A stretch of 64,000 nt of DNA, from assembly GCF_012927325.1 (NCBI RefSeq), contig NZ_JABBGI010000023.1:1-64000 (forward strand). Direction: 5' to 3'. The DNA is from Chryseobacterium antibioticum. GTDB lineage: Bacteria; Bacteroidota; Bacteroidia; Flavobacteriales; Weeksellaceae. Under the pieces are notes generated by a model that saw only the letters and a program-made list of their open reading frames with translations, ran no database searches and was not told the origin of the DNA. Of the stretch, positions 17,499 through 27,316 are shown one piece after another (the first letter of the stretch is position 1; every line of letters starts with the position of its first letter). The position numbers were made by a program, and so were the translations under genes.

Positions 17499-18857
17499 AT
17501 GAATTCTTTAATAGATAAGTATAATATTCCCGGACCACGTTACACGTCTTATCCTACCGTTCCTTATTGGGATGAATCTACATTTTCACCCGAAAAGTGG
17601 AAGGAGACTGTGATCAGGTCTTTTCATGAGAGCAATGCAGAGGAGGGAATTTCTATTTATATTCACCTGCCTTTCTGCGAGGCATTGTGTACGTTCTGTG
17701 CCTGTCACAAGCGTATCACAAAACAACATAGCGTTGAAATTCCATACCTGGAAAGCGTTTTAAAAGAATGGAAGCTTTATCTTGAGCTTTTTGAAGAAAA
17801 ACCGAAACTGAAAGAACTTCACCTCGGAGGAGGTACACCTACATTTTTCTCTCCTAAAAATTTGAAAACGTTACTTGAAGGGATCTTTGAAACTGTAGAA
17901 ATAGCAGAGCATCCTGAGTTCTCTTTTGAAGGTCACCCGAATAATACGACAAGAGATCACCTTCAGACTTTATATGATCTTGGATTCAGAAGAGTAAGTT
18001 TTGGAGTTCAGGATTATGATCCTAAAGTTCAGAAGGCGATCAACAGGATCCAGTCTTTTGAGAACGTAAAAAATGTAACGGAATGGGCTAAGGAAATTGG
18101 CTACCGTGGAATCAGCCATGACCTTGTCTTTGGGCTTCCGCACCAGTCTTGGGATGCGATGGAACATACGATCAGAAAAACAATGGAACTGAAGCCGGAC
18201 AGACTTGCCTTCTATTCTTATGCACACGTTCCGTGGGTAAAAGGAGTAGGACAGAGAGGTTTTGATGAAAATGATCTTCCGAGCGGCGAAGAAAAGCGTC
18301 GTTTGTATGAAGATGGAAAAAAACTGCTTCAGGATTTAGGATATATTGAAGTAGGAATGGACCATTTTTCCCTGGAACATGATGATTTGTACCAATCCCT
18401 GATCCATAAAAAGCTTCACAGAAACTTTATGGGCTATACCTCAAGTAATACCCAATTGATGGTAGGTCTTGGAATGTCCGCCATTTCAGATTCCTGGTAT
18501 GCTTTTGCCCAGAATGTAAAAACGGTAGAAGAATATCAGAAGATTGTGGAAGAAGGGGAGATTCCTGTGGTAAAAGGTCATATTTTGAATGAAGAAGATC
18601 TTACGGTGAGAAGACATATCCTAAATTTGATGTGTCAGCTTGAAACAACCTTTACTGACAAAAATTCGTTCCCTGAACTGGAGAATGCATTTGAAATGCT
18701 GGAAGAAATGGAAAAGGACGAATTGGTGGAGATTTACGACAATCAGATTAAGATTACTGAAAAAGGAAGAGCATTTACGAGAAACGTTGCTATGGTTTTT
18801 GATCTCAGAATGATGAGAAATAAACCGGAAACGAGAATTTTCTCTATGACGATATAA
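17499..18857 (+). CDS. hemN: Oxygen-independent coproporphyrinogen III oxidase
   Basis: 452 residues. A radical SAM enzyme that decarboxylates coproporphyrinogen III to protoporphyrinogen IX in heme synthesis without oxygen. The N-terminus has PGPRYTSYPTVPYW and the iron-sulphur motif HLPFCEALCTFCAC, with Cys60, Cys64 and Cys67 for the cluster and the extra Cys69 typical of true HemN (CX3CX2CXC). LHLGGGTPTF and the HemN C-terminal domain follow. Length is normal. Monocistronic with a terminator shared with the next, convergent gene. Confidence 0.93.
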   Translation: MNSLIDKYNIPGPRYTSYPTVPYWDESTFSPEKWKETVIRSFHESNAEEGISIYIHLPFCEALCTFCACHKRITKQHSVEIPYLESVLKEWKLYLELFEEKPKLKELHLGGGTPTFFSPKNLKTLLEGIFETVEIAEHPEFSFEGHPNNTTRDHLQTLYDLGFRRVSFGVQDYDPKVQKAINRIQSFENVKNVTEWAKEIGYRGISHDLVFGLPHQSWDAMEHTIRKTMELKPDRLAFYSYAHVPWVKGVGQRGFDENDLPSGEEKRRLYEDGKKLLQDLGYIEVGMDHFSLEHDDLYQSLIHKKLHRNFMGYTSSNTQLMVGLGMSAISDSWYAFAQNVKTVEEYQKIVEEGEIPVVKGHILNEEDLTVRRHILNLMCQLETTFTDKNSFPELENAFEMLEEMEKDELVEIYDNQIKITEKGRAFTRNVAMVFDLRMMRNKPETRIFSMTI

Positions 18858-18862
18858 AACAA

Positions 18863-18890
18863 AAGCGGTTCGATTGAACCGCTTTTTTAT
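18863..18890. terminator. Bidirectional terminator after hemN
   Basis: AAGCGGTTC and GAACCGCTT make a nine-pair stem with GATT loop, A-run before and six T after; it lies between convergent genes. Confidence 0.85.
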
Positions 18891-18906
18891 TGGAGTAAAA
18901 TAGGTA

Positions 18907-20277
18907 TCATTTAATAATAAGTTTTTGACTGTAAGATTTCACATCTCCCGATTTGATGATCAGATAGTAGACTCCGGCAGGAATTCCTGTAATATCCACA
19001 CTGCCGTCATTTTCTATTTTTACTTTCTCTAAAACTATTTTCCCTTCCGTACTGATAAGGTCTACCGTACTTTTCGGGTCTGAAAGACCCTCAATGAAAA
19101 CTTTTTCAGAAGCCGGATTGGGGTGGATGCTTATAGGGTTAAATTCAGAAGTTTCATCTGTTCCCAGAGTTCCTGTCGTAATTTTAAATATTTTTCCGCT
19201 GGTGACTGCGGCTACAAAAAGTTCTTTCTGGGAGTTCTGGCCGAAAGTAGAAAAATTATTGCCTGAACTTGCCGGACTCCACACGATAGAGTTGTCCGGG
19301 TTTAGAATTCCAATCTGTGTAGAACAGTAATCTGCAAAGAAGTATTTCCCCTGAAGCGCAGGGTATTGGGTGCCTCTGTAGACATATCCTCCAGTGATGG
19401 AACATCTGCCGCCAGAATGGTTGTATACTGCGACTGGAAAGGTCATTGTCCCCATGGCAGCACATCCGGCTGTATTGTAAGCATTGTTACCTTCATAACA
19501 GCGCCATCCATAATTGATTCCTGCCTGAGTTATAGGCATTTTATTAATTTCTTCAATGGCTCCCTGTCCTACATCAGCAATCATCACATTTCCTGTATCC
19601 GTATCAAATGAAAATTTCCACGCGTTTCGGAGTCCATAGGCCCAGATTTCATCAGCTCCGGTCACTAAAGTCCCGGCAAAAGGGTTTCCGGGGGGAATAT
19701 TATAAGGTCCTGTAGCATTCACATCTATCCTTAACATTTTTCCCAGAAGTGAATTTATATTTTGGGAATTGTTGCCGGGGTCTCCGCCGCTTCCGCCATC
19801 TCCTGTTACTACCCAAAGATTTCCATCAGGTGCAAAATGAATGCTTCCACCATTATGATTGTCAAAAGGTTTTGGAATATTCAACAGGATCTTTTCAGAA
19901 GTCGGATCTGCAATATCGGGATTGGTAGGATTGACAGAATATCTTGCTACGACAATGCTTCCGGCGGTATTGTTGTAATACACAAAGAAATATCCATTGG
20001 TTGTATACTGGGGATGAAATGCAAGTCCCAGCAGACCTCTTTCACCTCCGTAGAGAATTTTAGAGCTGATATTTATAAAATCAGCGCTGTTGATCGTTCC
20101 ATTGGGTTGAATAATTTTGATGATTCCGTTCTGCTGTACGACGAAAAGCCGGGTGTCATTGGCGTTCGTAATTTCAACGGGACTGGTAAGCCCGGACGCA
20201 AATTCTACTAAATTAATGCTTTGAGAATTAGCAATTAAAGAACAAAAGATGCCTAAGGTGAAAAATAGTTTTTTCAT
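18907..20277 (-). CDS. Secreted PQQ-dependent sugar dehydrogenase-like protein with T9SS sorting domain
   Basis: 456 residues. A signal peptide (MKKLFFTLGIFCSLIANSQ) precedes a six-bladed propeller of the glucose/sorbosone dehydrogenase family (about 22-365), with GERGLLGLAFHP, DNHNGGSIHFAPDGNLWV and EIWAYGLRNAWKFSFD as family blocks. Residues 375-456 are a type A sorting domain (ISIHPNPASEKVFIEG ... YYLIIKSGD ... SQKLIIK). The enzyme would oxidise sugars or aldoses at the cell surface using PQQ, but whether the host makes PQQ is not visible. Export should be by the type IX system. Confidence 0.88.
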   Translation of the reverse strand: MKKLFFTLGIFCSLIANSQSINLVEFASGLTSPVEITNANDTRLFVVQQNGIIKIIQPNGTINSADFINISSKILYGGERGLLGLAFHPQYTTNGYFFVYYNNTAGSIVVARYSVNPTNPDIADPTSEKILLNIPKPFDNHNGGSIHFAPDGNLWVVTGDGGSGGDPGNNSQNINSLLGKMLRIDVNATGPYNIPPGNPFAGTLVTGADEIWAYGLRNAWKFSFDTDTGNVMIADVGQGAIEEINKMPITQAGINYGWRCYEGNNAYNTAGCAAMGTMTFPVAVYNHSGGRCSITGGYVYRGTQYPALQGKYFFADYCSTQIGILNPDNSIVWSPASSGNNFSTFGQNSQKELFVAAVTSGKIFKITTGTLGTDETSEFNPISIHPNPASEKVFIEGLSDPKSTVDLISTEGKIVLEKVKIENDGSVDITGIPAGVYYLIIKSGDVKSYSQKLIIK

Positions 20278-20458
20278 AATATTTTGATATTTAGTGTATT
20301 GATAAATGAATGAAAATTTTATACCAATCAGAATTTGAAAATTTCATTACGATAAGGAAGAAAAATTGTTAAATCTAAAATAGAAATTAAAACCCCGATA
20401 TATCTGAAAATAAACCATTTCTGCTGTTAAAAAATTCATAAAATAATAATAAAATCAT

Positions 20459-20466
20459 TATATTTG
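20459..20466 (+). promoter_or_regulatory. -7 promoter box of secDF (TATATTTG)
   Basis: TATATTTG fits TAnnTTTG, 29 bases before the secDF ATG; no clear TTTG at the ideal -33 position. Confidence 0.5.
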
Positions 20467-20495
20467 CCGACTTAATTTAACGTAGTTATAACAAA

Positions 20496-23405
20496 ATGCA
20501 AGGAAAAGGACTTATTACAATTGTTGCTATTGTACTAGGGTTAATTTGCTTAAATGAGCTATTACCAACTTGGTACGCCAGCAAAATTGAAAGGCAGGCG
20601 ACTGCTGTTGCAGGAGACAATCCAGAAAAGTATCAGAAAGAAATCTCAAGACTTTCTAAAGATACTTTGAACCTGGGATTCACAAAACTTTATTACACTA
20701 AAGCCAAAGACAAGGAAATGAAACTTGGTCTTGACTTGAAAGGTGGGATCAACGTTCTTTTGGAAATTAACCAAAGAGACCTGGTGAATGATTTAACCAA
20801 TTATTCTACCAATCCTGTTCTTATCGAGGCTTTAAACAAAACTGATGAAGTTCAGAAGAATTCTACAAAATCTTATATTGATAATTTCTTTGATCAGTTC
20901 GAGGCAATCAACAATGCAAAAGGCACTAACCTTAAGCTTGCAGATCCTGAACTTTTCGGAAATACCAATTTATCAGAGATCAAGTACAATACTTCTGATG
21001 ATCAGGTAAGAAGTATCATCAAAAGAAGAATTGATCTTTCTGTAGGTACAGCTTTCGAGGTGATCAGAACCAGAATCGATAAAATGGGTGCGATGCAGCC
21101 AAACGTTCAGAGAGTACCTGGTACGGCAAGAATTTCTGTTGAAATGCCGGGTATGAAAGATATCGATAAAGTAAAGAAAATGCTTCAGACTTCCGCAAAA
21201 CTTCAGTTCTGGGAAGTACAGCAGGTTCCTGAAATTGCACCCTATTTCCAGACATTGACTACAATGGTGGCGATAAAAGGTGATTCTATGGGAGTTGCGA
21301 AGAATACCAACTTCATGAGTCTTTTAAACCTTGACAAATTAAGAGCAAATGGTGTTGCAAGCGTAAAACTTTCAGATACTGCTGCTGTAAACAAAATTTT
21401 GAGCAGCAAAGTAGGTCAGTCATTACGTCCTGCCAACATTAAATATACACAGTTCATGTGGGGTTACAAACCTGAAGCTACAGATACTGAAAGTTTAGTA
21501 TTGTATGCCATCAGAGGTAACATCAACCAAAAAGCTCCTGTAGACGGTGCTGTTGAAACGGCAAGCATTAGCTATGATGAGCTAAGCAGAGTAGTGGTAG
21601 ACATGCAGATGGATTCTAAAGGTGCTAAAGAATGGAAAACATTAACTGAGAAAAACGTAGGGAAGCCGGTGGCTGTAACGTTGGATGGCAGAGTATATAC
21701 TGCACCAAACGTGGTCAACGCTATTCCTAACGGTAGAACTCAGATCTCTGGTAACTTCTCTCAGGAAGAAGCTAAAGAATTGGTAGACGTTTTAGGAGCG
21801 GGTAAATTACCGGCAGGGGCTAAAGTAGTTCAGGCTACAGTAGTAGGACCTTCACTAGGACAAGAGTCTATTGATGCAGGTGTTATTTCATTTGCGATTG
21901 CATTCTTGATTATTATTGTTTATATCATTTTCTATTACGGTGGAGCAGGTGTCTACGCGGTAATTGCAATGATTATCAACTTATTCTATATTTTCGGAAT
22001 TATGGATTCCGGAGACTTTACACTAACGCTTCCTGGTATCGCAGGTATCGTTCTTACGATGGCCATGGCGGTCGATACGAACGTAATCATCTACGAAAGA
22101 ACGAAGGAAGAATTATTCGCAGGGAAGAGCATCTTAGAAGCTTATAAAGATGGTTTCAAGCATGCATTAAGTGCGATCGTTGATGGTCACTTAACAACAT
22201 TATTGACGGCTGGTGTACTTTTCTTATTCGGAACAGGACCTATTAAAGGATTTGCTTTGACTTTAGGAATTGGTATATTAATGACTTTCTTTACTTCAGT
22301 ATTACTTTCAAGAGTAATGATCTTCTCAAGATTGAATAAAGGAAAACAACTTTCTGTTTGGACAGCTCCAACAAAGAACCTATTCAGAAATACTTGGATC
22401 GATTTTATCGGGAAAAGAAAATATGCCTATATCGTTTCTGGTATTTTAACAGTAGTTTGTGTGGCATCTATTGCTATAAACGGGTTCAAATATGGAATTG
22501 ACTTTACAGGAGGTAGAAACTATGTGGTAAGATTCGATAAAGCTGTCAATGCTGAAGATATTGAACAGAACTTAGTGAAAATGTTCAAAACCGAAGACGG
22601 TAAAAACTCTTCTGTTGAAGCTAAGACTTTTGGAAATGACAGACAATTAAAGATCTCTACAGATTATTTGATCGAAGATGAATCTTTAAAAGCTGACCAA
22701 ACAGTAGAACAGAAATTATACGAAGGATTAAAAGCGAACCTGCCTGCTAATACAACATTGCATGATTTCAAATCTGCAGATAAAGAACACGCAGGAATTA
22801 TTTCATCTGAAAAAGTGGGACCTACGGTAGCAGATGATATCCAGACTCACGGTATGCTTGCAGTAGCAGCTGCTTTGGCCGGGATCTTTATCTATATCTT
22901 GTTAAGATTTAGAAAATGGCAATTCTCATTGGGTGCTGTTGTGGCATTATTCCATGATGCGGTAATTATTTTAGGAGCTTATTCATTACTTCATAAATTT
23001 ATGCCGTTCAATATGGAGATCAATCAGGATTTCGTTGCAGCCATCCTTACCGTATTAGGATACTCAATCAATGATACCGTTATTATCTTCGATAGAATTA
23101 GAGAGTATTTAAGAGAGAAGAAATCACTTACATTAGCTGGATTATTTGATGACTCTATCTCCAGTACTTTGGGTAGAACATTCAACACTTCATTCACTAC
23201 AATCCTTGTAATCTTAGCGATCTTCATCTTCGGTGGAGACAACCTGAGAGGATTTATGTTTGCCATGTTGATCGGTATTGGATTCGGTACCTATTCATCC
23301 ATCTTTATTGCATCGGCTATCGCGTACGATTTCCTTAAGACAGGAAAAGAAGACGAGGTACACGGTAAAACAACAAGTACGAAAGAAGTACTTGCTTCAA
23401 AGTAA
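20496..23405 (+). CDS. secDF: Protein translocase subunit SecDF (fused SecD and SecF)
   Basis: 969 residues. It uses the proton gradient to pull preproteins through SecYEG. The SecD half begins with one membrane helix, the P1 head region (LGLDLKGGINVLLEI at about 77) and a cluster of helices near 455-620 with VDTNVIIYERTKEEL. The SecF half restarts near 640 with FKYGIDFTGGRNYVVRF and ends with helices containing SINDTVIIFDRIREYLR. The conserved Asp residues of both D-N-V-I-I-Y/F-x-R motifs are present. Fusion of the two subunits is usual in this phylum. Single gene with promoter and terminator. Confidence 0.95.
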   Translation: MQGKGLITIVAIVLGLICLNELLPTWYASKIERQATAVAGDNPEKYQKEISRLSKDTLNLGFTKLYYTKAKDKEMKLGLDLKGGINVLLEINQRDLVNDLTNYSTNPVLIEALNKTDEVQKNSTKSYIDNFFDQFEAINNAKGTNLKLADPELFGNTNLSEIKYNTSDDQVRSIIKRRIDLSVGTAFEVIRTRIDKMGAMQPNVQRVPGTARISVEMPGMKDIDKVKKMLQTSAKLQFWEVQQVPEIAPYFQTLTTMVAIKGDSMGVAKNTNFMSLLNLDKLRANGVASVKLSDTAAVNKILSSKVGQSLRPANIKYTQFMWGYKPEATDTESLVLYAIRGNINQKAPVDGAVETASISYDELSRVVVDMQMDSKGAKEWKTLTEKNVGKPVAVTLDGRVYTAPNVVNAIPNGRTQISGNFSQEEAKELVDVLGAGKLPAGAKVVQATVVGPSLGQESIDAGVISFAIAFLIIIVYIIFYYGGAGVYAVIAMIINLFYIFGIMDSGDFTLTLPGIAGIVLTMAMAVDTNVIIYERTKEELFAGKSILEAYKDGFKHALSAIVDGHLTTLLTAGVLFLFGTGPIKGFALTLGIGILMTFFTSVLLSRVMIFSRLNKGKQLSVWTAPTKNLFRNTWIDFIGKRKYAYIVSGILTVVCVASIAINGFKYGIDFTGGRNYVVRFDKAVNAEDIEQNLVKMFKTEDGKNSSVEAKTFGNDRQLKISTDYLIEDESLKADQTVEQKLYEGLKANLPANTTLHDFKSADKEHAGIISSEKVGPTVADDIQTHGMLAVAAALAGIFIYILLRFRKWQFSLGAVVALFHDAVIILGAYSLLHKFMPFNMEINQDFVAAILTVLGYSINDTVIIFDRIREYLREKKSLTLAGLFDDSISSTLGRTFNTSFTTILVILAIFIFGGDNLRGFMFAMLIGIGFGTYSSIFIASAIAYDFLKTGKEDEVHGKTTSTKEVLASK

Positions 23406-23427
23406 GATCAACTACAATAAATAAGTA

Positions 23428-23457
23428 AAGGCCGCTTCGAAAGAAGCGGCCTTTTTT
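23428..23457 (+). terminator. Terminator after secDF
   Basis: AAGGCCGCTTC and GAAGCGGCCTT pair over 11 bases around a GAAA tetraloop, followed by six T. Confidence 0.9.
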
Positions 23458-23566
23458 GTGCATGGTTCCTCGTGTTACGAAATTCTAGGTTTAAGTTAAT
23501 GAGCGTTAGGTTTCGGGTTTCAAAAATTTAATATGTAAAGTTCAAAGTTTGAATTTATATTTGTGA

Positions 23567-23637
23567 GTCTAATATCTGAAGTCTGAAGTCTGGCATCTAG
23601 CATCTTGATTCTTGGCTCTTGACTCTCGATTCTTCAC
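23567..23637 (+). repeat. Stuttered intergenic repeat (TCTGAAG / TCTTGxC type)
   Basis: Consecutive near-copies of 7-8 bases: ATCTGAA GTCTGAA GTCTGGC ATCTAGC, then TCTTGATTCTTGGCTCTTGACTC. It fills part of the secDF to Tet-exporter gap and has relatives elsewhere in the window. Confidence 0.65.
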
Positions 23638-23677
23638 CAAAACTCACAATTTAGAACCATTATATTTCAGATTTGAT

Positions 23678-23685
23678 TAATTTTG
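23678..23685 (+). promoter_or_regulatory. -7 promoter box of the Tet-like exporter (TAATTTTG)
   Basis: TAATTTTG fits TAnnTTTG and ends seven bases before the ATG at 23693, leaving almost no room for an untranslated leader. Confidence 0.45.
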
Positions 23686-23692
23686 CAGCACT

Positions 23693-24919
23693 ATGGAAAA
23701 TTCAAGGAAAAAAGCAGCCATTGGCTTTATATTTATCACTCTGCTGATTGACATCACAGGATGGGGAATCATTATTCCTGTAGTTCCCAAATTAATTGAG
23801 GAGCTTATTCATGCCGATATCAGTGAAGCAGCTAAGTATGGTGGCTGGCTTGGTTTTGCATATGCATTTACTCAGTTTATATTTTCTCCTGTTGTAGGAA
23901 ACCTGAGTGACAAATATGGAAGGAGGCCTATTATCCTGATCTCTCTCTTTGGATTTGCTGTAGATTATATTTTCCTTGCATTGGCACCAACCATTTGGTG
24001 GCTATTTCTTGGAAGAATTATTGCCGGGCTTACGGGAGCCAGTATAACAACAGCCAGTGCGTATATTGCCGATATTTCAACGGATGAAGACAGAGCCAAA
24101 AATTTTGGTCTTATTGGGGCTGCATTCGGTCTTGGATTTATTATCGGGCCGGTATTGGGTGGAGTTTTAGGTCATTATGGTGCCAGAGTACCTTTTTATG
24201 CGGCGGCAGGTTTATGTCTTTTAAATTTCCTTTACGGGTATTTTGTTCTTCCTGAAAGTTTAGATAAAGATAAAAGAAGAGAATTCGACTGGAAGCGTGC
24301 TAATCCTGTCGGTTCATTTAAATTTTTAGGTAAACACCCGGAAATTTCGGGATTGATCTTTGCCCTTATTTTAATATACATTGCGGGACACGCTGTACAG
24401 AGTAACTGGAGCTTTTTTACCATGTATAAGTTCAACTGGACAGAGAGAATGGTTGGGATTTCACTGGGAGTAGTTGGGCTTTTGGTTGGCTTGGTTCAGG
24501 GCGTGCTGATACGCTGGACCACTCCCAAGTTGGGCGAGCAAAAAAGTATTTATTACGGATTAGCCTTGTATGCATTAGGAATGCTTCTGTTTGCTTTCGC
24601 TACAGAAGGCTGGATGATGTTTGTATTTCTTGTTCCTTACTGTTTAGGAGGAATCTGCGGGCCTGCACTTCAGTCGGTGATTACGAAAAGTGTTCCATCT
24701 AATGAGCAGGGAGAACTTCAGGGCGCACTGACCAGTTTAATGAGTGCAACTTCCATTGTAGGACCACCATTAATGACCAATCTGTTTTACTTCTTTACCC
24801 ATGATGAGGCTCCTTTTGAGTTTTCAGGAGCACCATTCTTCCTGGCATTTATTTTAATGGCAATAAGTGTGGTGATGACTTATAATGCTTTTCAGAAAAA
24901 AAATAAAAAAATGGGTTAA
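23693..24919 (+). CDS. Major facilitator exporter of the TetA/TCR type
   Basis: 408 residues, twelve predicted membrane helices. [14 protein letters not shown] is the MFS motif between helices 2 and 3, [15 protein letters not shown] follows in helix 5, and the C-terminal half has [26 protein letters not shown], close to the DHA1 TetA-like group. Such proteins are proton antiporters for drugs or metabolites. Tetracycline resistance cannot be inferred from family alone, and no tetR lies next to it. Confidence 0.85.
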   Translation: MENSRKKAAIGFIFITLLIDITGWGIIIPVVPKLIEELIHADISEAAKYGGWLGFAYAFTQFIFSPVVGNLSDKYGRRPIILISLFGFAVDYIFLALAPTIWWLFLGRIIAGLTGASITTASAYIADISTDEDRAKNFGLIGAAFGLGFIIGPVLGGVLGHYGARVPFYAAAGLCLLNFLYGYFVLPESLDKDKRREFDWKRANPVGSFKFLGKHPEISGLIFALILIYIAGHAVQSNWSFFTMYKFNWTERMVGISLGVVGLLVGLVQGVLIRWTTPKLGEQKSIYYGLALYALGMLLFAFATEGWMMFVFLVPYCLGGICGPALQSVITKSVPSNEQGELQGALTSLMSATSIVGPPLMTNLFYFFTHDEAPFEFSGAPFFLAFILMAISVVMTYNAFQKKNKKMG

Positions 24920-24978
24920 AGATTTTCAATTGTAAATCATTCAAAATCTTTCTGTACCAATTAGAAATATAGATAAAC

Positions 24979-25012
24979 AAACAGGGAAGCCATTAAAGCT
25001 TCCCTGTTTTTA
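24979..25012. terminator. Bidirectional terminator between convergent genes
   Basis: AAACAGGGAAGC and GCTTCCCTGTTT pair over 12 bases around a seven-base loop, with T-runs in both directions. Confidence 0.8.
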
Positions 25013-25043
25013 TTGAAAAAATATAATAATGTGTTCAGAATTT

Positions 25044-25988
25044 TTACGGATAAAGTGATTTTGTTCCGTTGCTTACGATATTGCTTCCCAAACCTGAAAA
25101 CGATACGGAGAAGTTACTCGAATTGAAGCTTAAAGAACCTGTAGGCGTACAAAGTCCAAGCGCATATCTGCATTGTCCGTAGGCTCCTGTTTTCTTGGTC
25201 ACCTTACTTTCGCTTTTGGCTTTGCCTAAGCTGATATTTCCCCAGTCACTTACGTCGACATTAGAAACCGTAGAACCGGAATAGTAGATGGTGATCTGAT
25301 AACCGATCTCGCCTCTTTTAGAACCCCAAAGCCAGTTGGCTGTCCACCATTCCTTAAACCATTTTGAAGATACTTTAGCCTGAGCATCGCTCGGAGAAGT
25401 CTCTGAATTCCCTCTGGCATCCATCATGACAAGTCCCGCAAATACATTGTCCCAGATAATTCCTGACTCATTGTAAAAACAAAGAGATGTAAATTGCTCC
25501 CCTTTATAATTCCATGAAATTTCCAAAAGATCAGTACCGGTTTTGATCTGCTCTGAAGCCGACTCTTTAAGTCCTTTTTGAGCTTCTGCCAATTGATCTC
25601 CGGAGAACAATACCCCGATTTTCCCCACTTTTACAGTTTCTGGAGCAAGAATGTTTCCTTCTGCAGTAAACTGTTCTCTATCAGAAATTAAATCCTGTGC
25701 GATATCAACTCCTTTTTGAGTTGACAATTTTCCTAAAACGGCAATCTCTGTGATCTGTAAATCGTTTTTCAGATACTGTTCAAGATTTTTCCTGGAATCA
25801 TTGATCTGGATCTGAACATTTTCCGGAACCGTCTTTAATCCCGGTGTAATTTCCTTTTTCAGATCAGAAGCCGATACTTTAGTGACAGGAGATTCCTGCA
25901 TCATTTCACTGTTGTCGTCCTGACAGGCAGTAAGCGTTAATACCGATATCACGGCAAAAAGCTTGAAAGTAGTAACAAGTTTTTTCAT
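25044..25988 (-). CDS. Lipoprotein of unknown function
   Basis: 314 residues. The signal peptide ends in a lipobox (LTLTAC, Cys22) followed by QDDNSE, favouring surface or outer-membrane lipidation. The middle is helical and charged. A striking aromatic stretch (KWFKEWWTANWLWGSKRGEIG, about 211-231) leads into beta-like sequence (YQITIYYSGSTVSNVDVSDW) and a Ser/Gly-rich end with three cysteines in the last third. I recognise no family. It is monocistronic and flanked by repeats and a terminator. Confidence 0.65.
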   Translation of the reverse strand: MKKLVTTFKLFAVISVLTLTACQDDNSEMMQESPVTKVSASDLKKEITPGLKTVPENVQIQINDSRKNLEQYLKNDLQITEIAVLGKLSTQKGVDIAQDLISDREQFTAEGNILAPETVKVGKIGVLFSGDQLAEAQKGLKESASEQIKTGTDLLEISWNYKGEQFTSLCFYNESGIIWDNVFAGLVMMDARGNSETSPSDAQAKVSSKWFKEWWTANWLWGSKRGEIGYQITIYYSGSTVSNVDVSDWGNISLGKAKSESKVTKKTGAYGQCRYALGLCTPTGSLSFNSSNFSVSFSGLGSNIVSNGTKSLYP

Positions 25989-26410
25989 AGTTCAATATTT
26001 AATGATTTTGTGTATACTAAATATAGTGAAATTAATCATAAGTCTCTTTTGTTTGAATTAAATATTTGTGAACTGAAAGTTGTGGGGAGGTTAAGGAGAG
26101 GGGAGAATCAAGAACCAAGAGCCAAGAGTCAAGATGCCAGAGATCAGATTTCAGACATTAGTAGTGGGGGCTTTGAGAGCCTTAGCCACCGGATATTTAC
26201 CAGGATTCTAGATACCAGACGTCAGACGGTAAATCATTAACTCAACAACGAGCAACGAGCAGTTAACAACACTCCCAAACTCATTTACTCTTCCCACTCA
26301 AACCCTAATACTCTCATACTCTCAAACTCAGAAACACCCAAAATCTTAAAATTTGTTTAAAATTTTAGTTTACTGTAAATAAATGGTATAATCTTTCGTA
26401 ATTTTACCCC
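25989..26410. other. 422-base intergenic region made largely of stuttered repeats
   Basis: No plausible gene. 26104-26160 repeats CAAGAACCAAGAGCCAAGAG then TCAGA-type units; 26211-26228 has CCAGACGTCAGAC. 26244-26336 repeats ACGAGCAACGAGCA and then CTCAAAC-type units (TACTCTCATACTCTCAAACTC). The block CCCAAACTCATTTAC at 26273-26287 recurs in inverse orientation near 45650-45665. The tatA promoter probably lies at 26370-26405 but is not a clean match. Confidence 0.6.
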
Positions 26411-26746
26411 ATGGAATTAAGCATTGGAGAAATGGCACTGATCGCAGTGGCGATCGTTGTATTATTCGGTCCGGATAAACTTCCTCAGATAGCGCGTGAC
26501 TTAGGAGCAGGTGTTAGAAAAATGCGGGGCGCAGTGGAAGACATTAAAACGGAGATCATGAAGGAAACTGATAATCCGGTTTCCGAGATCAAGCGTGAGA
26601 TTGAGAAGGTAAAAGATGCGGCAAAAGATTTCAATCCTATGAAGGATATTGAAAAAGATATTGTGAAGGAACCTTTAGCTACCAATGAACCTCCAAAAAT
26701 CAAGCCTGCCGATGACGAGACATACGAAGGGCCAGTAAGCAGATAA
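26411..26746 (+). CDS. tatA: Twin-arginine translocase subunit TatA/TatB family
   Basis: 111 residues. One N-terminal membrane helix (GEMALIAVAIVVLFGPDKLP), the FGPDKLPQIARDLG hinge and amphipathic helix, then a charged cytoplasmic tail. It forms the pore of the Tat system that exports folded proteins. The 'ELSIGEMALIAVAIVVLFGP' start and the fairly long tail leave TatA or TatB open; Bacteroidetes usually use TatA-type proteins with TatC. tatC is not in the window. A PAP2 phosphatase gene follows three bases after the stop. Confidence 0.88.
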   Translation: MELSIGEMALIAVAIVVLFGPDKLPQIARDLGAGVRKMRGAVEDIKTEIMKETDNPVSEIKREIEKVKDAAKDFNPMKDIEKDIVKEPLATNEPPKIKPADDETYEGPVSR

Positions 26747-26749
26747 TTC

Positions 26750-27316
26750 ATGGAGGAGATTATTCAGGAAGACAAAAAGGTTTTTCTATACCTTAATAAT
26801 CTGGGCGATACTTCTTTCGACCAGCTTTGGATGCTTATTTCCAGTACATGGATCTGGGTACCGCTTTATATTATATTTCTTTACTTTTTATACAAAAATT
26901 ACAAACTAAAATCTTTAGTTTTCATTCTTATATTTATTGCACTTGGTGCCACGGTTTCAGATCAGTTAGCCAGTGTTTTCAAATATGGTGTAGCGAGACT
27001 GCGGCCATGCCATGACCCCAGTTTGGAGCATTATATGAGGATTGTAAAGTGCGGAGGACAGTATGGGTTTTATTCTGCCCACGCTTCCAATACCTTCTTT
27101 CTTGCAGCTTATTTAAGTATTTTATTGAAAAAGAAGCTCAATTGGTTTCCATATGCTATATTTGTATGGGCTGTAGTTGTTTCTTATAGCCGAATATATT
27201 TAGGAGTACATTTCCCGATAGATATTTTGGTGGGGGCGTTTGTTGGATCTTTATTGGGAGTGATATTTGGAGTACTCGCCAAAAAAGTCATCAATAAGCA
27301 AACTATAACTTCATGA
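26750..27316 (+). CDS. PAP2-family membrane phosphatase
   Basis: 188 residues with about five membrane helices. The three phosphatase motifs are intact: KYGVARLRP (Lys78, Arg85, Pro86), YSAHASN (the SGH-like motif, here Ser109-Ala-His111) and SRIYLGVHFPID (Arg148, His154). Such enzymes dephosphorylate undecaprenyl pyrophosphate or lipid phosphates at the membrane. The substrate is not certain. The motif 2 Gly is Ala, a tolerated variant. It overlaps the following TPR gene by four bases, so the three genes tatA-PAP2-TPR look like one operon. Confidence 0.85.
   Translation: MEEIIQEDKKVFLYLNNLGDTSFDQLWMLISSTWIWVPLYIIFLYFLYKNYKLKSLVFILIFIALGATVSDQLASVFKYGVARLRPCHDPSLEHYMRIVKCGGQYGFYSAHASNTFFLAAYLSILLKKKLNWFPYAIFVWAVVVSYSRIYLGVHFPIDILVGAFVGSLLGVIFGVLAKKVINKQTITS

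Noticed and set aside
23693..24919. Tet-like exporter as a tetracycline resistance gene
   Set aside because: Only family-level similarity; no tetR or mobile context.
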